Source of the DNA: a virus
Length of the DNA stretch: 36,915 nt
Strand: one strand, 5' to 3'
IMG/VR virus record: IMGVR_UViG_3300025093_001722
Coordinates: 1-36,915 of that record
A model generated the notes under the pieces. The model did not search any database, had not been told where the DNA came from, and saw only the letters and a list, made by a program, of their open reading frames with translations. Below are positions 13,439-21,299 of this stretch, one piece after another. Numbering within the stretch: the first letter of the stretch is position 1; the number at the start of each line of letters is the position of its first letter. Made by a program: the position numbers and the translations under genes.

Positions 13439-16400
13439 TCAATCGTTATCGTAGAAGTTGCGGCGGCTGGCAGCGGCGGCGCGGCGCTCGGCGTCTTGTA
13501 GTGCGCGCTGTACTTGCTCATTCACCAGGCGTGCCAGGGCTTGCTCATCCATTCCCGGTGCGGCGTGTACTTCGATGTTGATGCCACCGTGAATCACTAG
13601 CCCGCCGCTTGGCGCTGCGCTGGCGTGGCTTTGCAGTGGTGGGCGCGCGTCGATTTGTATCGCGCTGGTGTCGATGCGTAGCGGGTCGAATTGCGGTAGT
13701 TCTGGCCACTGGAACGCCAGCGCTTCCAGAGTGGGTAGTTCGGGCCGCTCGATGTGGGCATAAAGCCCTGGCATGGCTGGCAGTTCTGGGCGCTGGATGG
13801 TGAGCGCGCCGAGTTCTGGCAGCGTGGGGCGTTCTACCTGCAGTGCTTCCAGTGTGGGTAGCTCGGGCCGCTCGATGTGGGCATAAAGCCCTGGCACTGG
13901 GGGCTGTTCTGGCGGCTGAACGTCTATCGCCATGGCTGGTGAGGTGACACCAGCGCTGAGCATCAAGCCTGTGGCGACGTCGCGCATACGGCTGGCGAGG
14001 CTGCGTACTTGCTTGATGGGGCGGTCTGCGTCGGCTTCGATGCCGTTGGCCAGGCCTTGTGAGACGAAGTTGCCGATGGTGGCAAACACGCGGCTGGGGG
14101 AGTTGATGTCTAGCCAGTTGCGCACGGTGCCGGTGACCTCATTGGCGAGGTTGGCAGCGCTTTCGGTGGCACGATTGGCACCGTCGCGGATGCCTTGGCC
14201 CATTCCGGCGGCTGTCTCCCGGCCCCATTGCATGGCTTGGGTAGCGCCATCGCCGATGGCATCCCATGCGCTGGTCATGGCTTCTTGCACCCACCCGGCG
14301 ATGTTGCCCGCCATGCCCATCACTTGGTCGCGGAGTGCCCCGGCCATGCTGGCGATCCCGTTGATCATGCCTTCCACGATGTTGATGCCGAAGCCTTCGA
14401 ACACACGGCTCGGGGAGTTGATGCCAAGCACGTCTTTGAACCACGTAGCCACGCTGCTGGCCATGCCGGTGATCCACTCGCGCAACGCAGCGAGCTTTGC
14501 CCCCAGCCCGCTCAGCAGGCCGTCGATCACAAAGCCGCCGAGCGTGCGGAACCCTTCGGGCACCGAGACGCCCAGCCGTTCCAAGGTGCTGGTGAACGCG
14601 TTGTAGATCAGCCCAAGGGGTGACCAGTTGATGAGCAGCCGAGCAACGCCGCCCACGCCTTCATCGAACGCGGCTTTGACCTGCTGCCAGAGCCCCGTGA
14701 AAAACGCCTTGATGGGCTCCCAGTATTGGTAGATCAGGAACGCGGCACCGGCGATGGCGGCAATGCCCCAGCCGATGGGCCCCATAGCGACCAGCAAGCC
14801 TTTCAGTGCACCGGCCACCCAGGGGATGGCGGTTTTAGCGATCCAGCCTAATGCGGTGCCTAGGCCGCCGACCTTAATGCCCAACGTGGTCATGGCAAAG
14901 CGGGTGAACAGCAGCGGGGAGAGGATGCTGGCAAACGTCATGGTGACGGCACCGCCCACCGTGGCAAGCGCGATCATGCCCGCCGCCACCTTGGCGATGG
15001 TGCCTGCTAGCTCTGGGTTGGCCTCTATCCATGCGCTCACACTGCGCGTCACTCTGGTGATGTTTTGGATTAAGTCGCGGATGGGACCTTTGTTGGTTTC
15101 AGTGATACTGATGCCCACGTCTTCCCAAGCGCTACGCAGGCCTTTTAGGTCGCCGCCAATGTTATCTGCGCGCACTCTGGCGACTTGAGCGGCTTCGCCC
15201 ATAGAGTTGGACAGCACTTCCACAAATGCCTCAATGCCTGCGGTGCCTTGCTGGGCGATAAGTTCGGCCATCCCCGCGCCTGGCTCTTCGCCGAAGATGG
15301 CTTTTAGAAAGCCTGCGCGATCTGCGTTACCCATCGTCTCTGTGGCGCGCGCAACGTCTGCGAGAATATTGGGGACGTCTCTTAGGTTGCCCTGAGCGTC
15401 TTTGGCGCTAACTCCTAGCGTCTCCATTGCCGCTGCCGCTGCTGGCACAGGAGCCGCCAGACGAGTCACCATTGCCCTAAGAGTGGTACCCGCTTGGCTA
15501 GCTTGAATGCCCACATTGCCGAGCAATCCCGCCATCGCAGCTGACTGCTCTAGCGACATATTCATCGCTCTGGCCTGGGGTGCCACAAACTTCATCGACT
15601 CCCCCAGCATGCTGAGATCAACGTTTGCACGGGTAGTGGTGGCTGTTAATACATCACTGACACGCTGCATCTCGCTCGGATCAAGGCCAAACCCTGAAAG
15701 AATGTTGGAGGAGATGTCTGCTGTTCTAGCGAGGTCGGCATTATTGGCTAGTGCCAAGTTGAGCATTGAGGGCATGGCCGCTTGGATCGCGTCCGAATCA
15801 AAGCCCGCCATGGCTAAAAAACCTTGGGCATCGGCGGCTTGGGTAGCACTGAATGCCGTTGAGGAGCCTAGCTCTCTAGCCTGCTGTTGTAATGCTAGGA
15901 AGCGCTCATCATCCGCCTCTAGGCGTGTGAGTGCTTGTACCCCAGACATCGATTCGCCGAAGGCAACGCCTAGTGCTAGCAAACGGCTGGCAGCATAACC
16001 TTGTGCAAGGCCGGTACCGAACATGCCCATGCCCACACCTTGGGCGCGGGCGACGTGGGCCATGCCGTTTTGGTAGCGGTCGCGTGCCTCTGTTAATCGG
16101 CGCTGACGTTGGGCGACTTCCGATAAGTGGCGCTTCTGTTCCTGCAGGGCGGTGTTGAGCCGTTCCTCTTTGGTGCGCAGCTCTCGGGCGCTTCGGCCCA
16201 GGTTGTCGGTGCTGATGCCCGCTTCATCCAGGCGCGTTTTTAGGCCACGGATGCGCTCGGTTTGCGTGGCGTGGTTTTGGGTGAGCCGTTTGACCTCTTC
16301 GCCTGCGTGGCGGGTTCGGTTGCGGTATTCCCGCAGGGCGCGGGCGGAGCGATCGAACTCGGTTTGCTGGCCATGCAAGCGCACGCGGGCGCGCTCGAGC

Positions 16401-16771
16401 GAGGCAGTAAGCTGGTCGCTGGGCTGTTTGGTGCGTAGTAGCTCTTTGGCGAGGCGGTCGTATTCCCGGCGGGCAACGGTGAGCCCTGACTTTACGTTGG
16501 CGTGGGCTTCGCGCTGCTGTTCCAGCGCTTGGGTGTACTGGTGGTTGCGTGCGCGGGCGTCGCGCATCGCGCGGGTGTTCTGCCGTTGAGCGGCGTTGGC
16601 TTTGCGGTAGCTGGTGAGGTCGCTTTGGGTGCGTTGTAGCTCTTTGAGCTGGTCGCGGGTTTCGCGCATGGCCTGGCCGGTTTGCCCAGCGCCTTGGCGC
16701 ATGCGTTTGAGTGGGCCGGTGACACGGTCCACGGCGTTGAGCATCACTTGCAGTCGTAGATTCCGTGCCAT
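13439..16771 (-). CDS. T: Tail tape-measure protein gpT
   Basis: 1110 residues, longer than P2 gpT (815). Residues 1-240 are a long coiled-coil-like region rich in Arg, Gln and Glu. A phage-related minor tail domain follows (SGVQALTRLEADDERFLALQQQ; SSTAFSATQAADAQGFLAMAG, about 275-620). Hydrophobic segments lie at about 590-690. Residues about 945-1040 are a Pro/Glu-rich repeat region in which PGLYAHIERPELPTLEAL occurs twice. A long helical C terminus ends in AERRAAAASRRNFYDND. It sets tail length by its own length and probably forms a channel for DNA ejection. ATG 16771 with AAGGAA upstream. Confidence 0.94.
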   Translation of the reverse strand: MARNLRLQVMLNAVDRVTGPLKRMRQGAGQTGQAMRETRDQLKELQRTQSDLTSYRKANAAQRQNTRAMRDARARNHQYTQALEQQREAHANVKSGLTVARREYDRLAKELLRTKQPSDQLTASLERARVRLHGQQTEFDRSARALREYRNRTRHAGEEVKRLTQNHATQTERIRGLKTRLDEAGISTDNLGRSARELRTKEERLNTALQEQKRHLSEVAQRQRRLTEARDRYQNGMAHVARAQGVGMGMFGTGLAQGYAASRLLALGVAFGESMSGVQALTRLEADDERFLALQQQARELGSSTAFSATQAADAQGFLAMAGFDSDAIQAAMPSMLNLALANNADLARTADISSNILSGFGLDPSEMQRVSDVLTATTTRANVDLSMLGESMKFVAPQARAMNMSLEQSAAMAGLLGNVGIQASQAGTTLRAMVTRLAAPVPAAAAAMETLGVSAKDAQGNLRDVPNILADVARATETMGNADRAGFLKAIFGEEPGAGMAELIAQQGTAGIEAFVEVLSNSMGEAAQVARVRADNIGGDLKGLRSAWEDVGISITETNKGPIRDLIQNITRVTRSVSAWIEANPELAGTIAKVAAGMIALATVGGAVTMTFASILSPLLFTRFAMTTLGIKVGGLGTALGWIAKTAIPWVAGALKGLLVAMGPIGWGIAAIAGAAFLIYQYWEPIKAFFTGLWQQVKAAFDEGVGGVARLLINWSPLGLIYNAFTSTLERLGVSVPEGFRTLGGFVIDGLLSGLGAKLAALREWITGMASSVATWFKDVLGINSPSRVFEGFGINIVEGMINGIASMAGALRDQVMGMAGNIAGWVQEAMTSAWDAIGDGATQAMQWGRETAAGMGQGIRDGANRATESAANLANEVTGTVRNWLDINSPSRVFATIGNFVSQGLANGIEADADRPIKQVRSLASRMRDVATGLMLSAGVTSPAMAIDVQPPEQPPVPGLYAHIERPELPTLEALQVERPTLPELGALTIQRPELPAMPGLYAHIERPELPTLEALAFQWPELPQFDPLRIDTSAIQIDARPPLQSHASAAPSGGLVIHGGINIEVHAAPGMDEQALARLVNEQVQRALQDAERRAAAASRRNFYDND
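13729..13910 (-). repeat. Direct repeat within tape-measure gene
   Basis: A block of about 50 bp encoding LPGLYAHIERPELPTLEAL-like residues occurs at about 13729-13775 and again at about 13852-13895, nearly identical, with similar ERPTLPEL/RPELPAM units between. This is an in-frame internal duplication in the Pro-rich segment. Confidence 0.75.
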
Positions 16772-16792
16772 CGGTTTTCCTTATTTGCTGCC

Positions 16793-17310
16793 TTACTTTT
16801 TGCCTTGCTTGCTACCTTTGGGCTTGCTGCCTTCGTGGCGTTTGCGGGCGCGTTCGCGCCATTCCATTAGTTCGTCGAGTTCCATGCCGTCCATGGCTTG
16901 CGGCTCCCAGTGGAACACCATGGCGAGATCCGCCATGGCGTCTTCGACGAACTCGGGGAGGGCTAGGCTTCGATTTCCTTGAACTTCTTTGGTGTTAAAA
17001 AACCGTTCAGCGCCGTGCCGAGTTGCACTAGATCGACGATATCCATGGTTTTCAGCTCGGCTTCGGTGAGTGCGGGCGTGGTGATGCGCGGCATCACTTT
17101 GGTGAGGGCGGCTACGTCTAGGTTCATGATGTCGACCAGGGAGACGCCGCGCATGCCGCCGCTCATGGGCTTGCGCACGGTGATTTCGGTGACGGTGGTT
17201 TTGCCACGCTGCAGCGGGGTTTCCAGTTCGACCACTTCGGTGGGGACGCCGGGGGCGGCGGGCTGGGCGCTGGTTTGCTCTTCGGTTTGGGCTTCGGTCT
17301 TATCGGTCAT
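16793..17310 (-). CDS. E+E': gpE+E' tail protein by -1 frameshift
   Basis: Slipping back one base after codon 105 of E at the TTTTTTA site adds 67 codons in the -1 frame, ending at 16793-16795, for a 172-residue product. The extension contains FVEDAMADLAMVFHWEP and DELMEWRERARKR, which match the GpE' family (small protein with FHW and WRERA motifs) encoded at this position in P2. In P2 the same E/E' pair is made by a programmed -1 shift on T6G and is the equivalent of lambda G/GT, a tape-measure chaperone. The extension is too short to be found as a separate long frame, and has its own possible internal ATG (MADLAMVF). Confidence 0.85.
16963..17310 (-). CDS. E: Tail assembly chaperone gpE
   Basis: 115 residues. 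A disordered N terminus (Gln, Ala, Pro, Glu-rich, about 1-30) precedes ETPLQRGKTTVTEITVRKPMSGGMRGVSLVDIM and LVQLGTALNGFLTPKK, the phage tail E family pattern. It is thought to keep gpT competent for tail assembly. It follows FII by about 60 nt and precedes T. The end contains the slippery heptamer for E+E'. Confidence 0.9.
   Translation of the reverse strand: MTDKTEAQTEEQTSAQPAAPGVPTEVVELETPLQRGKTTVTEITVRKPMSGGMRGVSLVDIMNLDVAALTKVMPRITTPALTEAELKTMDIVDLVQLGTALNGFLTPKKFKEIEA
16996..17002 (-). promoter_or_regulatory. Slippery heptamer T-TTT-TTA for -1 frameshift
   Basis: In the E frame the codons read GGT TTT TTA, that is T TTT TTA in register for a tandem -1 slip (X XXY YYZ). The -1 frame from here is open for 67 codons and encodes the conserved E' segment, which strongly supports use. 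P2 uses T6G at the same point. Confidence 0.88.
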
Positions 17311-17369
17311 TGCTGTGGCTTCCTATGGATTGGGTTTGGCCGCCGGGGCGGCCGTGTCGTTTGGTTGGA

Positions 17370-17882
17370 TTACAGGCCGAGGGCTTGGCGGCGTTCGGCA
17401 AGGCGGTCTTCGCCGCGTACGTTGAACACGTAGCCGGGCACGTCGCGCTCGATCACGTCTTCACCGTCTACCGTGAGCTTGAAGTAGCTCAGCGTGGTGG
17501 TGACGCTGATTTGGTTGTTGTCGCCTTTGCTGGCATCGCCCATCGAGATGGTTTTGTGTCGGCCGCGCATGACGATCTCAACGGGGATGATGCCGCCGTC
17601 TTCGTCGGATTCATAAGAGCCGGTGAAGCGCAGCAGGGCGGCGTCGTGGACAGGGCTGCCGTAGGTATCGAACAGGCCGTCAACGGTCATGCCGCCAAGC
17701 ACCCATTCAAACTCCTGCAGTTCGTTGCCGTGGTCGACTTCGATGGGGCCGTCCATGCCGCCGCCTTCGTACTCGACCATGCGGCGGGCGAGTTCGGGCA
17801 GCGTGAGTTCGGGGATCTGGCCTTGCCAGTTGTTGCCATCGCCGAACAAGTTAAAGTCTTTGAGGATGTGAGGTAGTGCCAT
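17370..17882 (-). CDS. FII: Major tail tube protein gpFII
   Basis: 170 residues, equal to P2 FII in length. MALPHILKDFNLFGDGNNWQ, the GGMDGPIEVDHGNELQEFEW region and the C-terminal YFKLTVDGEDVIERDVPGYVFNVRGEDRL are hallmark segments of the P2 tail tube family. It forms the inner tube of the contractile tail. It follows FI with a gap of about 36 nt that holds a ribosome site. Confidence 0.95.
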   Translation of the reverse strand: MALPHILKDFNLFGDGNNWQGQIPELTLPELARRMVEYEGGGMDGPIEVDHGNELQEFEWVLGGMTVDGLFDTYGSPVHDAALLRFTGSYESDEDGGIIPVEIVMRGRHKTISMGDASKGDNNQISVTTTLSYFKLTVDGEDVIERDVPGYVFNVRGEDRLAERRQALGL

Positions 17883-17918
17883 TGGGATTGCTCCTGTTAG
17901 CGCCTATCGCTGGGCGGC

Positions 17919-19427
17919 TTATTCGGTGATGCGTGCGGCGAAGTCGACTAGGTAGCGGTCGGTGATGCGCTGCTGGAACATGAGGTTTTCTAGCGGCGGT
18001 ACCGGCGTGTAGTCGTAGTCGATGTAGAGTTTGCCGCTCTTGAGCACCTCTGGCGTATTCAGCTCTTCGTCGAACCATGCGGAGCCGCCGAGAATGTAGC
18101 CCTTGCGGGTTAGCTCGCGGAATTTGGCGTTGACGCCTTCGATGATGTCGCGCACTAGGCTGGGGTGCATGGGCTTATCGACTGCCCAGAAATGCGCTTC
18201 TGCGATTGTGTCGGCGAGCACCTGGGCGGTGCGGGTGTATGACTCGAACGCGAAGAGCGGATCGGCGCTGCAGGTGCGAGAGCCCCAGAAGCGGAAGCCT
18301 TCTTTGCGGATGAGCGTGGTCACGTCGGCTTCGTTGAGGTAGCCCGCGTCGGTTGCCGGGTCTTGCAGATCCCAGGACAGCTCTTTGGTAATGCCAGTCA
18401 CGCCGTTAACCGGCATGTTTGAAAGCGTTTTATGCCAGCCAATTTCGTTATCCAGGCGGGCGCGGTGGCCAAGCGCCTTGGCGACGGCAGGCAGCGGGCG
18501 GGTTTCTTCAGCATCAACGTCGAACGCCTGCCAGTTGGGCCAAATGATCATGATTTCGCGGTCGCCAAAATTCTCGCGATACATACGCGCTTCTTCTTTG
18601 GTTTCGCAGCCGTGAGCGAAGGCGTAGAGGAATCCGCGCAGCTGGCGGGCGATACCACCGAAGGCAGCAGTGACCGCCTGGGTGTCGAGATCCGGTGCGC
18701 CGAAGATGCGCGGCTTCACGCCGAACTTGGTTTCCGCTGCCGTGAACGCTTGAATGCCGGTCTTTTTGCCGGTGACCTGATCCACGCCGCCGATGACGTT
18801 GGCCGTGGTTTCTTCGGCATCTTGCCCTTCTTCTACGCGAACGATGACGATCATCGCCTTGGTTTCTTCGACGATGGAGCTTAGCGCGCGGCGCAACGTG
18901 CCACCGGCACCGGCTTGGCCGATGGCGGTGTAAATGTTGGTGACTAGCACCGGTTCGTTTAGCGGGAATGGTTCGTCGGTGCCGCCGGTGAGGCTTACCC
19001 GCGAGGCAGTGGCCGCCACTCCTTGGCCGTCGCCTTCGGTGGCTACCGTGACCAGAGCGGCGGCGGCAGTATCTGCGGCAATCGCGGTGGCGACTTCATC
19101 GGCGGTACTGAGCAGTGCGCCTTGGGCGTCAGTGGCTAGCGCGACAGTGATGTGCTTTTGATCCACCGATACGCCGATGGGCGAAGAGGGCGCGCCCGGG
19201 TCTGCGTGGGTGATGCGGATACTATTGCCTGCTATACCGGCGGCTTTGGCGGTGTAGGTGAGATTGCCGTTGGTTTCACTGCCGTTCACGGTGATGCTGG
19301 CCGCTGTGCCAGGACTGGCATTGGGCGCGGTGGCGATCAGGCCGATAACGGCGGTGGAGACGGTGCGGATAGGGCGCGTGCCTTCGTTGATTTCGACGAC
19401 GCGGACGCCGTGATGATAATCAGCCAT
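17919..19427 (-). CDS. FI: Tail sheath protein gpFI
   Basis: About 502 residues from ATG 19427, which has AGGAG 9 nt before it; nine more codons upstream are open but unlikely. [35 protein letters not shown] is a P2-type sheath start. An inserted domain at about 45-160 has Ala/Thr-rich beta repeats ([30 protein letters not shown]) not found in P2 FI (396 residues). The C-terminal part ([35 protein letters not shown]) is the conserved sheath core. First gene of the F operon, behind a TGT-N14-ACA element. Confidence 0.94.
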   Translation of the reverse strand: MADYHHGVRVVEINEGTRPIRTVSTAVIGLIATAPNASPGTAASITVNGSETNGNLTYTAKAAGIAGNSIRITHADPGAPSSPIGVSVDQKHITVALATDAQGALLSTADEVATAIAADTAAAALVTVATEGDGQGVAATASRVSLTGGTDEPFPLNEPVLVTNIYTAIGQAGAGGTLRRALSSIVEETKAMIVIVRVEEGQDAEETTANVIGGVDQVTGKKTGIQAFTAAETKFGVKPRIFGAPDLDTQAVTAAFGGIARQLRGFLYAFAHGCETKEEARMYRENFGDREIMIIWPNWQAFDVDAEETRPLPAVAKALGHRARLDNEIGWHKTLSNMPVNGVTGITKELSWDLQDPATDAGYLNEADVTTLIRKEGFRFWGSRTCSADPLFAFESYTRTAQVLADTIAEAHFWAVDKPMHPSLVRDIIEGVNAKFRELTRKGYILGGSAWFDEELNTPEVLKSGKLYIDYDYTPVPPLENLMFQQRITDRYLVDFAARITE

Positions 19428-19493
19428 GTGTGCTTGTCTCCTGCGCAGGTTCAAGCGGGGTTAGTGGGTGTGCCTTGTGGTGCCATGGTGTGG

Positions 19494-19544
19494 GGCTTAC
19501 GCGCGAAGGGGTAGCGGTGGGCGTTGTGCGGAGTGGGCAGGACA
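19494..19544 (-). promoter_or_regulatory. Candidate Ogr-type late promoter element before FI
   Basis: On the minus strand TGT (19544-19542), 14 nt, then ACAACGC (19527-19521). The adjoining 19494-19530 matches 26723-26759 before gene V at 34 of 37 positions. The dyad centre is about 107 nt upstream of the FI ATG, which leaves room for an untranslated leader. P2 late promoters carry TGT-N12-ACA near -55; the spacing here is two longer. Confidence 0.6.
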
Positions 19545-19549
19545 CTTTC

Positions 19550-20602
19550 TTAAGCGTTTCTTTTGAACACCACGCTCCCTAGTAGCTCTTTTCTTAGATT
19601 TTGACTATCTGCGTGCGATGCGTGACCAATCCAGCTGGCGACGACTTGGCGCACTTCGTCTAGCTCAATGGCCCCTACGGCATATTGGCGCTGTAGGTGG
19701 CGCAGCTTTTTGCGCATGCGTAGCACCGAGTCTTTGCGTACCCGGCGGGCATGGGGCCAGATTTTGTAACCGAGAAAATCCAGGCCTCTACCTCTGGCCT
19801 TGCTGACTGGAAACACTTGGGTTTTGTGGTTGGTCTTTAGGCGCAGCTGATCCCACAGGAAGTGCTCTATTTGCGCGCGTATCTGGTGCAGGCGTGCTTT
19901 ATCGTGGTGGATAACGCAAAAATCATCCATGTATCTGATATAGCGCCGCTCGCGCAGGCCGTGCTTTACGTAGTCGTCTAGCTCGTGAAGATAAACATTG
20001 GCGGCTAGCTGGCTGGTTAGGTTTCCGATCGGCAAGCCCTTGGGCGCTAGGTCGCCTTCGACGGCGCTGGAATCAATGATCTCATCCAGCATAGCGATGG
20101 TTTGCGGGCAGCCGATGCGGCGGCGGAATAGGCGCTTTAAAACACCGTGGTCGATGCTGGCGAAGTATTTGCTTATGTCGGCCTTTAGCACGTAAACGCG
20201 CCCATGGCCGCGCTCTACTTGGCGTAGGAACTGCTGTGCTTTGTCTGCCCCGGCGTGCATTCCTTTGCCTGGGCGGCAGGCGTAGCTATCGCTGTGAAAG
20301 GTGCGCTCGAATATGGGCTCGATAGTGCCTATTAGTGCGTGCTGTGCGACGCGGTCACGGTAGGGCAGGGCGGCGACGGTGCGCTCTTTTGGCTCGAACA
20401 CGCGAAAGTAGCGATATTCGCCAGTGCGGTAGGTGCCTTCGGTGATTTCGCGTTGAAGCTGGAACAGGTTTCCCTCTAAGTCTTGGCTGAAGCGCAGCAC
20501 TTCGGCGCGATCTTGCTTGCCTCGGCGGGCCTGCAGGTGGGCGCGGTACAGGCTTTCAAAGTCTGTGATTTGAGGCATTAGCCCGTAGTGCCTTTTGGCC
20601 AT
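19550..20602 (-). CDS. DGR reverse transcriptase
   Basis: 350 residues, typical for a diversity-generating-retroelement RT. Motifs: RT1/2 DRVAQHAL (83-90) and KADISKYFASIDH (140-152, catalytic Asp), RT4 GLPIGNLTSQLAANVYL with the DGR-type IGxxxSQ (192-198), RT5 YIRYMDDF with catalytic YMDD (224-227) and RT7 LDFLGYKIW (274-282). There is no RNase H or maturase domain. It copies the TR RNA with errors at adenines and so supplies cDNA for replacement of the VR. ATG 20602 has AAGGAA 6 nt before it. It is last in the unit VP-Avd-TR-RT, all minus strand. A cellular group II intron RT is excluded by the IGxxxSQ motif and by the TR/VR pair. Confidence 0.97.
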   Translation of the reverse strand: MAKRHYGLMPQITDFESLYRAHLQARRGKQDRAEVLRFSQDLEGNLFQLQREITEGTYRTGEYRYFRVFEPKERTVAALPYRDRVAQHALIGTIEPIFERTFHSDSYACRPGKGMHAGADKAQQFLRQVERGHGRVYVLKADISKYFASIDHGVLKRLFRRRIGCPQTIAMLDEIIDSSAVEGDLAPKGLPIGNLTSQLAANVYLHELDDYVKHGLRERRYIRYMDDFCVIHHDKARLHQIRAQIEHFLWDQLRLKTNHKTQVFPVSKARGRGLDFLGYKIWPHARRVRKDSVLRMRKKLRHLQRQYAVGAIELDEVRQVVASWIGHASHADSQNLRKELLGSVVFKRNA

Positions 20603-20632
20603 CGTTCTTCCTTGGCGACTTGTTGATGAGTG

Positions 20633-20668
20633 GGCGCGGCGGCTTTCCTAAATACTTGCCGCCGCGCC
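20633..20668 (-). ncRNA. GC-rich hairpin in DGR template RNA spacer
   Basis: An 11-bp perfect stem (20633-20643 with 20658-20668, GGCGCGGCGGC/GCCGCCGCGCC) with a 14-nt loop lies between TR and the RT start. In known DGRs the spacer between TR and RT is part of the structured template RNA needed for priming. It could also act as an attenuator before RT. Which role applies is not known from sequence alone. Confidence 0.55.
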
Positions 20669-20766
20669 GATTCCGTTTTTCGGCTTTCGCCGGGGGCTGG
20701 GCGTCCTTTTGAATGGCTCGGGATGCACGCCCTTGAGCGGGCACCTTCTGGCCGGGGTAGTCCAAG

Positions 20767-20882
20767 AGCGGGGCGGAACCCGATGTTCGTGTTCGTGTTC
20801 GTGCGCGGGTTGTTCAAGTTCAGCGCGCCGAGGCCAGCATTGCTGCCGTTGTTCCAGTTGCCTCCACGATACGGGAACCGCT
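20767..20882 (-). repeat. DGR template repeat (TR)
   Basis: 116 bp aligned without gaps to 21312-21427 (constant offset 545). 100 positions are identical and 16 differ; at each of the 16 the TR base on the coding strand is A. In the VR reading frame the TR holds ten Asn codons (AAC or AAT) and one ATC at the varied positions, the classic template design that gives wide amino-acid choice without stop codons. 28 adenines are present in the TR. It lies 24 nt after the Avd stop. The non-coding TR is transcribed together with spacer to serve as RT template. Confidence 0.98.
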
Positions 20883-20906
20883 AATAACTCCCAGCCCGTT
20901 TACTGC

Positions 20907-21239
20907 TTAGCGCATGGACTTGATCCATCCGCCTGTCATTCTACCGATTTCATCGACCTTCCTTGACCAGGCTTCATAGCGCTTTAGCGGCAAAAACGTT
21001 AACTGATGCGCCATGCGGATTAGTGAGCGGAGCGTGTCTAGCTCGGCGTCTAATTCCTGCAAGGTGGTTTTCTTGTGGTACCGCTTGTTGCAAATAATGA
21101 TCAGGCGCAGCAGTTTCCAACAGCTGCCGCGTATCTCTGCGCTTAATACGTGCCGCTCTGATTTGGGGAACTGCCGCAACGCCACGTAGGCGTAGGCGAT
21201 CATCTCTTCTGTTCGTCGCCTGATTTTAAGGTCTTCCAT
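20907..21239 (-). CDS. avd: DGR accessory protein Avd-like (four-helix bundle)
   Basis: 110 residues, helical and basic: MEDLKIRRRTEEMIAYAYVALRQFPKSERHVLSAEI, then GSCWKLLRLIIICNKRYHKKTTLQELDAEL and LRSLIRMAHQLTFLPLKRYEAWSRKVDEIGRMTGGWIK. This matches the Avd/23S-rRNA-intervening-sequence-protein family (S23), which forms a pentameric barrel that binds the RT and nucleic acid in mutagenic retrohoming. The ATG at 21239 has AAGGA 9 nt upstream, just behind the GATA-loop hairpin. The position between VP and TR is canonical. Confidence 0.93.
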   Translation of the reverse strand: MEDLKIRRRTEEMIAYAYVALRQFPKSERHVLSAEIRGSCWKLLRLIIICNKRYHKKTTLQELDAELDTLRSLIRMAHQLTFLPLKRYEAWSRKVDEIGRMTGGWIKSMR

Positions 21240-21255
21240 TACGCTACGTCCTTAA

Positions 21256-21273
21256 GCCCGGCTATCGCCGGGC
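21256..21273 (-). other. DGR target-site hairpin/cruciform
   Basis: A perfect 7-bp stem GCCCGGC/GCCGGGC with tetraloop GATA on the coding strand, 38 nt past the VR end and 27 nt past the VP stop. In the Bordetella phage BPP-1 DGR a GC-rich hairpin with a GRNA tetraloop downstream of VR raises homing efficiency; GATA fits GRNA. Confidence 0.8.
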
Positions 21274-21299
21274 CGTTCAGATACTCAGGGTTTCAGATG

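Noticed and set aside
13729-13910. The repeat in the tape-measure gene as a second DGR target
   Set aside because: No similarity to the TR, and differences are not adenine-restricted; it is a Pro-rich in-frame duplication.
14195-14623. Long open frames antisense to the tape-measure gene (also at 30716-31420 and 29750-30505 opposite N and M)
   Set aside because: They are explained by the GC-rich codon pattern of the real genes on the other strand; no ribosome sites or family motifs.
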